Shown in pieces: positions 17,761 to 27,018 of a stretch of 64,000 nt of DNA (the stretch's first letter is position 1; each line of letters opens with the position of its first letter). The stretch is from Scylla paramamosain (lineage: Eukaryota; Arthropoda; Malacostraca; Decapoda; Portunidae), in NCBI RefSeq assembly GCF_035594125.1, contig NC_087158.1, positions 4,884,001 through 4,948,000 of the forward strand, read 5' to 3'. Below the pieces are notes generated by a model. That model searched no databases. It worked only from the letters and a program-made list of their open reading frames with translations, and was not told the DNA's origin. Both the position numbers and the translations under genes were made by a program.

Positions 17761-17823
<63 letters not shown>

Positions 17824-18402
17824 CTTCAATTACACTAATTTGAATGATATAAATTTTAAAAACATGATCCAAAGTCGAGATTATAACATTGCCGGGCCTC
17901 TAATCCTGTACGTGAGGCCTCTGACATGCCTTCCCAGCTGGGATCTCTGAGTACTACTTACAGCACAGCATATCAATACAAATTTGAAAATTTAATATCT
18001 TCATGAGTTACTTCTGACAGAAAGATTACCACACAACATCAGACACACCAAAATCTACCATAAAAAAAAAAAAAAAATAATAATAATAAATAGAAAAAAA
18101 TAAATTTCTGCCAGTGCGATAAAGCTGTAATTCTGGAGGAGAACAATTATTATGGAGGAGAACATATTATCTGCAGACAGTTTCAGATCTACCATCCTAA
18201 GGATTGCACTGCTGACCTTCACTTCCTGAGTAACAGCTCAAGGCGACAAACACCAGTCACCTTTTCCCGGAAAGTTGACAGACTGTGGCAGAAGGTGGCG
18301 TTGTGGTTATTCCACGAGAGTGAGAGCAGTCCTCCATCCCCTATGTTGGTCACTAATCTCATCTGCAACAAGTACTAGTAATTAATAACTTATGAAAATA
18401 AC
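17729..18402. other. Non-satellite flank with no recognisable gene
   Basis: The sequence from ctcagggtctaatatg to the left LTR is neither satellite nor a LINE I recognise. It contains a (CA)n tract, an A/ATA-rich run at about 18062-18095, and a short repeated word ggaggagaaca near 18135 and 18154. The only open frame over 60 codons is mostly His-Thr repeats from the CA tract. I see nothing codable. Confidence 0.6.
17764..17821. repeat. (CA)n microsatellite
   Basis: About 29 uninterrupted CA dinucleotides. Confidence 0.97.
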
Positions 18403-19115
18403 TGTAATCGCCTGCTGCATCTATATACTCGTCAAGGTGTTGGAATACTGTAAACTCTTGTTCTGGGTACACTGTCTTGTTTATTCCTTCATGACATCAG
18501 CATATCTCAGTACAACTCGTTTCTGCCGACAAATACATGACTACATAATACAATAATAATATATCTACGCCTATATAACATAATAACCACACAAATTCTA
18601 TGTACAAAGCAATTGCTGACTCAGTAAAAATCAATGTTACTCACCAAAGCATATTCCTTCCAAAATTCATTGCAGCGGCTCCTAATCAGATCTCTATGGT
18701 GCACCATACACCTTACTACATCTCAGGTACACTATGAAAGGCTGTCAATCAAAGGGTGGAGGGGCAGATCTCCAAATAAGGGGAACTGAGCGGCGTGCGA
18801 CCTGCTCCAAACGCGTCCCTCTGTCTCCTCAACTCTCTCTCAACATGCCAAGTGGGGCATGGATGCCCGCTAGCTAATTTCATTTATCGCTTCTATTCAT
18901 TAGCCACTGCTCATGCTTACATCATATTATGGTCATATTACAGGAAATGTTAGTTACAATATTATACAGCTTATTATACAATATCAATTACATATAAATG
19001 ACATTCTTTTGTTATGTTGTATTGAAAAACATGGTGTAATAATGTACACATAGCGACTCCATCTAGAAAACGGTTTGAGGGTAAACTAATCTATCATCAA
19101 TATGTGGCGCTAACA
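18403..19115 (-). repeat. 3' LTR of the BEL/Pao-type element (left copy)
   Basis: About 713 bp. In element sense it begins tgttagcgcc and ends in taca, i.e. TG...CA ends. It follows a purine tract aaggagggtgg (19116-19126 on the complement), a good polypurine tract. It aligns along its length with 30664-31295, sharing for example cgcctgctgcatctata, ctatgaaaggctgtcaatc and gaaaacggtttgaggg. It carries about 30 bp (ttccttcatgacatcagcat and neighbours, near 18483) absent from the other LTR. Confidence 0.88.
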
Positions 19116-19223
19116 CCACCCTCCTTGAATCCTTCAGGACTTCAACACAAAAAACTACAAAATAATGAAATTCTCATAATACATTCTCAATTCTAAGTAA
19201 ACATATAATTACATTAGCTTATC

Positions 19224-19430
19224 CTAAATATTGGTTCTTACACTGTAACATCCTTCTTTCATGCAATCATTGTCACCTTCATAAAGTAAAACCAGTTTGG
19301 ATGGTGGTCTGTCGAAGACTGATTTTCCTCTCCTGACTGTTACACTCCTTACTAATCCGTCACGACCCATCTTGACTGCATCTACTCTACCAACAGGCCA
19401 ATGGCATCTAGAAGAGTTTTCTTTCATCAT
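19224..19430 (-). pseudogene. BEL/Pao pol C-terminal tail downstream of integrase
   Basis: The frame reads WPVGRVDAVKMGRDGLVRSV and then FDRPPSKLVLLYEGDND. The WP-GRV ... GKDGLVR ... RP--KL pattern is the conserved C-terminal domain that follows the integrase core in BEL/Pao polyproteins. It is separated from the integrase core by stops in 19431-19540. In-frame remnants there include a WLREYLL-like word, so the gap is decay rather than a missing domain. Confidence 0.78.
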
Positions 19431-19540
19431 TAATAAACATCTCCTACTTGTAGGTTCCTACTTGTAATAAGCCACTTCTGTCTTTCTTGCAATGTTAACA
19501 AATACTCACGTAACCACCTCTTGCAGAATATATCAGCAAA

Positions 19541-20218
19541 TTACTGAACCTGCCTGCATCTCTCTCTACAATACATGTCTGTCTGATCTATTTTGCCCAC
19601 AACAAGGAGACTACTTCTCATTATTAGAAGATGGTTAGGGTTCAGTAGTTCAAGATCATGGTGATCACTGGAATTGTTAGTTAGAGGCCTACCGTTTATT
19701 ACTGCCTCTACTTCACACATCAAAGTATTTAATCCTTCATCAGTCAATACCTGTTCTTTTGTTACTGTATTTAACACCTTTCTCACCGTCCTGATTTGTC
19801 TTTCCCATACACCACCATGATGAGATGCATGTGGAGTGTTGAAAATCCAATCTATATTTTTCTGCAGGAGAGATTCACTGATAGCAGATTGATTCCAAGC
19901 CTTCATTGCTTCTCTCAGTTCTGTTTCTGCTCCTTCGAAGTTTGTTTCCCTGTCACCACGAATGGATTGTACCTGCCCTCTCCTTGCTATGAACCTTCTT
20001 AGAGCATTGATAAAGCAATCTGTTGCCAGTGATTCAGCAACTTCAATATGAATTGCATGAGTAGTCAAACATGTGAAAATGACTCCATAGCATTTTACTT
20101 GACTTCTTCCTCTCTTTGTATAAAATGGTCCAATACAATCCACTCCAACGCTAGTGAATGGAGGCTCACAGGGATAAACTGTGTCTCCTGGAAGACTGGC
20201 CATTAGTTGCTGAACCAC
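19541..20218 (-). pseudogene. BEL/Pao integrase catalytic core
   Basis: 225 codons. The retroviral-type DDE residues are visible: D27 in GVDCIGPF, D89 in GDRETNF (usually SDR/GTNF in relatives) and E139 in HHGGVWERQIR, with typical spacing (D-61-D, D-49-E). The words THAIHIEVAESLATDCFINA and INGRPLTNNSSD also fit BEL/Pao integrases. The enzyme would insert element cDNA into host DNA. The catalytic triad is intact in this stretch, but a frameshift at about 20220 separates it from the zinc-binding part and a stop precedes the C-terminal domain, so no functional protein is expected. Confidence 0.9.
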
Positions 20219-20227
20219 TGGTACTTG

Positions 20228-20488
20228 TTATCTGCGGCACCTGATACAATCTCTGACTACCTTCCGTACAGTGTTATAACCTTTAATAATCCAATACTTT
20301 TGTCTAAGTGAGCTCAATACATGTTCCCTTCCTTGATGTCCTACATTCTCATGACATTCCTTGACTATGAGCTGGGTTATACTATGCTTTCCTGTTAAAA
20401 TCATTGGATGTTTGCTATCAAAGCTGAGTGTGAACTCTGACAGTCTGCCTCCTACTCTAAGAAGTCCTTCATGCAATACTGGGTGCAA
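20228..20488 (-). pseudogene. BEL/Pao integrase N-terminal zinc-binding region
   Basis: 86 codons ending CIRCRR. LLRVGGRLSE at about residues 9-18 is the hallmark that precedes integrase in BEL/Pao. The HHCC zinc ligands are present as HENVGH (H-x4-H) and CIRC (C-x2-C). Upstream to about 20700 the same family continues in pieces (a TALLKKNNVKFPKLLTV-like run and QKQSFSDEI) with one stop. The following catalytic core is in another frame. Confidence 0.85.
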
Positions 20489-20759
20489 TTTACAAAGAGG
20501 ACTACTTTTCTTGATTCTCTCTCCATTGCTTAAAGCTGTTATCTCATCTGAGAAAGACTGCTTTTGAACAATTTTTAAAACAGCCTTTTCTGTTTCATCT
20601 CATTCCTTGACTGTTAGAAGTTTAGGGAACTTAACATTGTTCTTCTTCAACAAAGCAGTCCTCACACGCATCAACCATGCTACTGCTTTTTTGAGTTCAT
20701 GCCAACTTGAGTAATACTACAGAAACCTCCTGATGGGATCATTAGCTGGATAACAGTCC

Positions 20760-21258
20760 TCTCTTTGTCAATGGTCTTTCCTTGTGCATCAAAGATACTG
20801 TAAAGACATCCTTCTCTATGTTCCAGTGAATGCTTAATGCCTTTTCAATTGGAAGTGAGTCACGACACAAGTCTAACTCCTTAACATTTTTCCACGTTGT
20901 TCTGCTTGCAGAGACTCTAACAGTTTTATACTATTGCTGGCAAATTTTGTCAGATCTAATCAACCTTTTACACAACTTAACAACCTTAACTAATTCTTCC
21001 TCTGTCTCAGCTGATGTAAGGCAGTCATCTATATAAAGGCTATTCAATACCGTCTGTTATGTGACATCTGAGTAGTCTTTACTGTTGTTTCTAACTGGTA
21101 AGCAAAATTTGCACAACTAGGAGATGAGTTTGCCCCAAATAGGTGTACAGTCATACGATATTCAACTGGGTCTTCTTGCAAGTTTCCGTCAGGCCACAAT
21201 AAAAAATCTTAAGTAATCCCTGTCTTTCTGTGGTACTGGACCCTGTAAAAACATTGAT
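20760..21258 (-). pseudogene. BEL/Pao reverse transcriptase, C-terminal half with YIDD box
   Basis: There is no long frame because of stops, but local translation gives [20 protein letters not shown] near 21200-21145, [19 protein letters not shown] just after, and the catalytic LYIDDCLTSAETEEELVKV near 21040-20985. These are the standard BEL/Pao RT blocks ([22 protein letters not shown]-like). The run ends near 20760 in IDAQGKTIDKER-like sequence. The RNase H domain expected next is not present. Confidence 0.85.
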
Positions 21259-22023
21259 TTAATTAATGTCTGCCATAAAGGCATAAGAGGACTGAAGAAA
21301 TCGCAACAAGACTTTCACTTGAAGGTTAGTTAGATCTGGTCCATGAAGCAGCGCTTCGTTTAACGAGACTCCCTTATACTTTGCTGCACAGTCAAAAACC
21401 ACTCTAATCTGGTCTGTCTTTTGGTGATGGTACACTCCATGATGTGGTATGTACCATACATCTTTGTGATGTACATCTACTTCTGGAATCTTTTCTGCAT
21501 AAGCCTTCTCAATCATGTCTGACATAAATGTACAATAATCCCTGTAATCCCTGTAGAATCTGTAGAATGTAGAATCATTCTTCAATTTTTTCTTCAATCC
21601 TTCCAGTCTTTTGACAACTGCTTTTATATTACTGGGTAACATAGGATCTTTCTTCTTAAAAGGCATGCCAATCTCATAGTGTCCTGTATTAATTTGTTGA
21701 CAACTATCATTAGCCTTTGCAATCCATTGTCTGTCTTCCTCAGAAAGACCTCTGTCTAATGAATTGACATCCTTAAATTCTTGGTTATATATGTTGAACA
21801 ACAAATTATCTAATGTGACATCTTCAATCTTGACATGGTTGACCTTTACATGTGCAAGTTTATTATTTCCCGCGGGTCCGTAAACTATCCATCCTAATTT
21901 GGTCTTTACAGCAAATGGTTCGCCATCTACAGAACTGAGTATAATTTCTTTTGGTTCCATTGCTTGTGGTACATTCTGAACTAACAATAACCCTATGTCT
22001 ACTCCATATTCTGGTATGTCCAC
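21259..22023 (-). pseudogene. BEL/Pao protease C-terminus plus N-terminal reverse transcriptase
   Basis: 254 codons. Residues 1-50 hold DIGLLLVQNVPQAMEPKEI and FAVKTKLGWIVYGPAG, the region after the Pao-type aspartic protease. Residues about 180-254 hold WYIPHHGVYHHQKTDQIRVV, FDCAAKYKGVSLNEALLHGP and DLTNLQVKVLLRF, then FMADIN. These are the first RT blocks, with the first catalytic aspartate in ADI. A stop right after ADIN, with a frameshift, cuts the protein before the YIDD box. Confidence 0.9.
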
Positions 22024-22046
22024 TGAATGTAGGTGTGTCCATCTTA

Positions 22047-22319
22047 CTAGATCCTTGTTTCACAATATCTTCCTTTGAGACTGTAGATTGATGGTAAGCA
22101 GATAGAATTATTTTCATTTGGAACCCATATTTCAATACCTATTACTACATAACTATCAACCTTAATGTCATTTGACTGTAAGGTAGTGATGGATATTTGT
22201 GCAGGTTGAATACCTTGGTGAGTAAGCTTACTAAGCAGTTCCCTTGTACAGAATGTTCCTGTTCTGCCATTATCAATGAAAGCATAAGTTGGAACAAAGT
22301 TTTCATCCTTATCCCTCAC
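22047..22319 (-). pseudogene. BEL/Pao retropepsin-like protease with altered active site
   Basis: 90 codons containing YAFIDNGRTGTFCTRELL. The family pattern is a hydrophobic pair followed by D-S/T-G. Here the aspartate is kept but the next residue is N and the next Gly-Ser/Ala is G-R, so the loop is changed. This region would cleave Gag-Pol. It sits directly after the gag zinc knuckle and before the RT frame, as expected, separated by a small frameshift at about 22030. Confidence 0.75.
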
Positions 22320-22321
22320 CT

Positions 22322-22630
22322 TTACCTGGATGACTGATAATTCATCGGATCACTTTGTGTATTCATAATCTTCCCTAAATTAATCCTGACTGGTCTGTTC
22401 TGCTGTTGTTCTGTCTCTTTATGGTCATTACCAGTGTTACACTGAGCACTACTCGTGTCTTCCTTTGCTTCTTTATGGAGAGCTGTTAGGTGCTTCTTTT
22501 TCCAAATGCTACAGGTCTTTCGTCTTTTACAATTTTCATCCATGTGCCTCTTGTGTAAACAGCTAAAGCATAATCCTTTATCTATTACAAACTTTGAACG
22601 CTCATCAAATGGCTTTGTTCTTACTTTCAC
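22322..22630 (-). pseudogene. BEL/Pao gag C-terminal zinc-knuckle region
   Basis: 102 codons. CFSCLHKRHMDENC at residues about 21-34 is a perfect CCHC zinc knuckle (C-x2-C-x4-H-x4-C). A second knuckle usual in this family is damaged: CSIWKKKHLTALH has a Trp where the second Cys belongs. Preceding FDERSKFVIDKGLC also fits the family. The region would bind genomic RNA during packaging. The frame is closed at both ends by stops. Confidence 0.85.
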
Positions 22631-22672
22631 AATTGCACTATTATGGTCTTTCTCACAATACCCACACTTGAC

Positions 22673-23318
22673 CTATTGTTGTGTTGGTTCCTCTACTATT
22701 ATGTTGTAAACATTTGACTTGTGTGGAAAGCTAGTTGGTGTCTCACTAATCCTCTCAGGTTGTGCAACCCTCTTACTGGAAGACTCTTCTCCTATGATTG
22801 CATATTTCATTATACTTTCTTGTCTTTCTACAAAGATTACTAAATCTCCTAAATCAACCTTCCTAGTTTGCTTAATGTCATATGCAAGTGTTTGCCATTT
22901 ATCCTGTACCAGGTATGACAGTTTACTGACAATCTTTTTCATAGTCTTGGGGTTGTCAAGGTCTTTAGCTTCTAAATTCCCTGCTTTAAGGGAATGATGA
23001 CATGCTTTCAACATAATTCTAAAGCTTCTAAATTATTTTGCATTGCCTGCCTTTAAGTTGGGCCGGTTTACAATCTCATTTACATAGGCATGGGTTATTT
23101 CATCTACATCACCATAGAATTCATCCAGCATTTTTCCGGCTTCCGCATAGCCTTCATTAGTTGGTAATGTTACACAAAGTCTTACGACTCTATTAGCTTC
23201 TCCTTTTGTTAGTCTTTCAAGATATGCCAACTTTTCTCCATCATCAGTTAATTTACTGCCTACAGTAGTGTCAAACAGTTTTATGAAGGAGTGGTATTTA
23301 GTTACATCACCATCAACA
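22673..23318 (-). pseudogene. BEL/Pao gag middle region (two frames)
   Basis: Frames 23230-23033 and 23014-22673, plus the run from about 23318, read as one gag domain: VDGDVTKYHSFIKLFDTTVG near 23318-23260, then KLTDDGEKLAYLERLTKGEA, then LDNPKTMKKIVSKL and LVIFVERQESIMKYA. The F/VDGD--KY-SFI-LF pattern followed by LTDD-KL--L is typical of BEL/Pao gag. It is cut at about 23319 by the jockey insertion. The missing N-terminal part is at 29979-30362. Confidence 0.85.
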
Positions 23319-24196
23319 CAGGTGTCTGAGGCAACTGACAGTAGCCCTTTTTCTGTTCCCTCCTGCTTTCTCTATCCTCATTTTAGATCCAAAGCTGGAT
23401 GTTGTGTTTATGTGCGCAACGATTAAACCTGCTCTCGTGCCCACGCTTTTGAATCTTCCGCGTTTTCCACCATTTGGCTACGACTACAGAGTCACTCTCA
23501 TACTAAATTTACCTATGATGTATACCTCTCACCTAACTCCTCTGACTATAAGAAATTTTTTGACTACTTAACTTCCAAAGTGGAGCACATTCTGACTCTT
23601 CCTTTTAGCAGAAATCTCCAATCTTGGAGACTTCAATGTTCACCACCAGCTTTGGCTTTCCTCTCCCTTCACTGACCATCATAGTGAACAACTTTGCTAT
23701 TTCCCACGTCCTAGAGCAATTGGTGCAACACCCTACTCGTATTCCTGACCGTCTTGGAGATACACCCAATATTCTTGACATTTTCCTGGCCTCTAATCCT
23801 GCTTATGCTGTCATCCTATCTTCTCTATCTGTCTCATATCTGTATCTTGTCCTATTGCTCCAATCCCTCCTCAGGATCCCCCTGTGTTAAGGTGCCTCTG
23901 GCGTTTTGCCTCTGCTAATTGAGAGGGCCTGAGGAGGTATTTTGCTGATTTTCCTTGGAATGACTACTGCTTCCGTGTCGGAGACCCATCTTTGTGTGCC
24001 AAGCGCATAACAGAGGTGATAGTGACTGGCCTGGAGACGTACATTCCTCTCTCTTTTTCTCGACCTGAACCTTCCAAACCTTGGTTTAACACAGCTTGTT
24101 CTCGTGCTATATGTGATAGAGAGGTGGCCCACAAAAGGTACTTATGCCTTCCATCATCAGAATCTCATGCACTTTATATTTCTACCCGAAACCATT
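23319..24196 (+). mobile_element. Jockey-like LINE copy A, endonuclease part (5' section)
   Basis: + strand sequence from ggtgtctgaggcaactgac to gaaaccat matches the endonuclease half of the other jockey copies. Recognisable are the [12 protein letters not shown] equivalent near 23620-23650 (damaged here), the [19 protein letters not shown] word, and WFNTACSRAICDREVAHKRY near 24078-24140. It has several frameshifts. It continues at 25989 after the - strand copy B inserted into it. Confidence 0.85.
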
Positions 24197-25988
24197 TTTT
24201 TTTTTTTAATGTAGGAAGGACACTGGCCAAGGGAAACAAAAATCCAATAAAAAAAATATGCCCACTGAAATGCTAATCCCATAAAAGGGTCATAGCAGTG
24301 GTCAAAAATTGATGAATAAGTGTCTTGAAACCTCCCTCTTGAAGGAATTCAAGTCATAGGAAGGTGGAAATACGGAAGCAGGCAGGGAGTTCCAGAGTTT
24401 ACCAGAGAAAGGGATGAATGATTGAGAATACTGGTTAACTCTTGCGTTAGAGAGGTGGACAGAATAGGGGTGAGAGAAAGAAGAAAGTCTTGTGCAGCGA
24501 GGCCGCGGAAGGAGGGGAGGCATGCACTTAGCAAGATCAGAAGAGCAGTTAGCATGAAAATAGTGGTAAAAGACAGCTAGATATGCAACATTGCCGCGGT
24601 AAGAGAGAGGCTGAAGACAGTCAGTTAGAGGAGAGGAGTCGATGAGACAAAAAGCTTTTGATTCCACCCTCTCTAGAAGAGCAGTATGAGTGGAACCCCC
24701 CCAGACATGTGAAGCATACTCCATACATGGACGGATAAGGCTCTTGTACAGAGTTAGCAGCTGGGGGGGTGAGAAAAATTGGCGGAGACGTCTCAGAACA
24801 CCTAACTTCATAGAAGCTGTTTTAGCTAGAGATGAGATGTGAAGTTTCCAGTTCAGATTATAAGTAAAGGACAGACCGAGGATGTTCAGTGTAGAAGAGG
24901 GGGACAGTTGAGTGTCATTGAAGAAGAGGGGATAGTTGTCTGGAAGGTTGTGTCGAGTTGATAGATGGAGGTATTGAGTTTTTGAGGCATTGAACAATAC
25001 CAAGTTTGCTCTGCCCCAATCAGAAATTTTAGGAAGATCAGAAGTCAAGCGTTCTGTGGCTTCCCTGCATGATATGTTTACCTCCTGAAGGGTTGGACGT
25101 CTATGAAAAGACGTGGAAAAGTGCAGTGTGGTATCATCAGCATAGGAGTGGATAGGACAAGGAGTTTGGTTTAGATCATTAATGAATAATAAGAAGAGAG
25201 TGGGTGACAGGACAGAACCCTGAGGAACACCACTGTTAATAGATTTAGGAGAAGAATAGTGACCGTCTACCACAGCAGCAATAGAACGGTCAGAAAGGAA
25301 ACTTGAGATGAAGTTACAGAGAGAAGGATAAAAACCGTAGGAGGGTAGTTTGGAAATCAAAGCTTTGTGCCAGACTCTATCAAAAGCTTTTGATATGTCC
25401 AAGGCAACAGCAAAAGTTTCACCAAAATCTCTAAAAGAGGATGACCAAGACTCAGTAAGGAAAGCCAGAAGATCACCAGTAGAGCGGCCTTAATAGAACC
25501 CATACTGGCGATCAGATAGATGGTTGTGAAGTGATAGATGTTTAAGAATCTTCCTGTTGAGGATAGATTAAAAAACTTTAGATAGGCAGGAAATTAAAGC
25601 AATACGACGGTAGTTTGAGGGATTAGAACGGTCACCCTTTTTAGGAACAGGTTGAATGTAGGCAAACTTCCAGCAAGAAGGAAAGGTAGATGTTGAGAGA
25701 CAGAGCTGAAAGAGTTTGACTAGGCAAGGTGCAAGCACGGAGGCACAGTTTCGGAGAATAATAGGAGGGATCCCATCAGGTCCATAAGCCTTCCGAGGGT
25801 TTAGGCCAGCGAGGGCATGGAAAACATCATTGCGAAGAATTTTAATAGCTGGCATGAAGTAGTCAGAGGGTGGAGGAGAGGGAGGAACAAGGCAAGGTAG
25901 AGTTTTTACCAAAGGTTTGAGCGAAGAGTTCAACTTTAAAAATAGATGTGATAGCAGTGGTGCCATCTGGTTGAAATAGAGGAGGGAG
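24197..25988 (-). mobile_element. Jockey-like LINE copy B, 5'-truncated, nested in copy A
   Basis: On the - strand the element ends with the shared 3' UTR (ggccagtgtccttcctac, complement at about 24212-24229) and a poly-A (poly-T on + at 24197-24208). Its 5' truncation at about 25988 joins sequence that resumes copy A. Because copy A reads through on either side, copy B is the younger insertion. It lacks the endonuclease. Confidence 0.9.
24302..25966 (-). pseudogene. Jockey-like reverse transcriptase (copy B), two in-frame stops
   Basis: Frames 25966-25568 and 25402-24302 are in the same register, so the region is one RT frame broken only by nonsense codons: a Glu-to-stop after SCLSKVF (about 25570) and a Gln-to-stop in the YGFRQGRS motif (about 25491). 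Motifs in order: NPRKAYGPDGIPPIILRNC, QPVPKKGDRSNPSNYRRIAL, LDISKAFDRVWHKAL, NSGVPQGSVLSPTLFLLFIN, catalytic SYADDTTLHF (YADD at 25132-25143), and the C-terminus EYASHVWGGSTHTALLERVE to HLFINF. The second mutation also changes Phe-Arg to Phe-Tyr. This is the best preserved jockey RT in the window apart from those stops. Confidence 0.9.
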
Positions 25989-27018
25989 GTCTGTTTTCCA
26001 ATTAGCCAGAAACTCCTTCATTAACAGAAAGTGTCAAAATTTTTCAAGATCTAACTCCCCTCATGACTTCTGGCATCTAGCCAAAAATATATCCAATAAC
26101 TTTGTTTCTTCTTCTTTCCCAGATGGCACCATTGCTATCACATCTATTTCTAAAGCTGAACTCTTCACTCAAACCTTTCTTAAAAACGCTACCTTTGATG
26201 ATTCTGGGCTTGTTCATAACCCTTCTCCACCCTCGGACTACTTCATACTATTAAAATTCTTCGTAATGATGTTTTTCATACCCTCGCTGGCCAAAACCCT
26301 CGGAAGGCTTATGGACCTGATGGGGTCCCTCCTATTGTTCTCCGAAACTGTGCCTCCGTGCTTGCACCTTGCCTACTCAAACTCTTTCAGCTCTGTCTGT
26401 CAACATATACTGTTCTTTCTTGCTGGATTTGCTTTGATTCTTGTTTTGTTTTCCAAACTACCCTCCTACGGCTTTTATCCTCTCTGTAACTTCATCTCAA
26501 GTTTCCTTTCTGACCGTTCTATTTCTGCTGTAGTAGACGGTCACTGCTCTTCTCCTAAATCTATTAACAGTGGTGTTGCTCAGATTCTGTCCTGTCACCC
26601 ACTCTCTTCTTATTATTCATCAATGACCTTCTAAACCAAAATTCTTGTCCTATCCACTCCTACGCTGATGATACCACTCTGTACTTTTCCACGTCTTTTC
26701 ATACACGTACAACCCTTCAGGAAGTAAACATTTCACGCAGGCAAGCCACAGAACGCCTACCTTCTGATCTTTCTAAAATTTCTGATTAGGGCAGAGCAAA
26801 CCTGGTATTGTTCAATGCCTCGAAAACTCAATTCCTCCATCTATCAACTCGACACAACCTTCCCCTCTTTTTCAGTAACACTCAACTGTCCCCCTCTTCT
26901 ACACTAAACATCCTCGGTCTGTCCTTTACTTATAATCTGAACTGGAAACTTCACATCTCATCTCTAGCTGAAAACTGCTTCTATGAAGTTAGGCGTTCTG
27001 AGACGTTTCCGCCAGTTT
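25989..27018 (+). mobile_element. Jockey-like LINE copy A, polymerase part (3' section)
   Basis: Resumes copy A at tctgttttccaattagccag and passes through damaged RT motifs: the PDG region near 26315, a shortened block where the KKGDRSN motif should be (about 26430-26450, internal deletion), NSGVA near 26565, and YADD at 26661-26672. It ends at gagacgtttccgccagtttt, where it joins BEL gag sequence instead of the jockey C-terminus. Non-functional. Confidence 0.85.
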
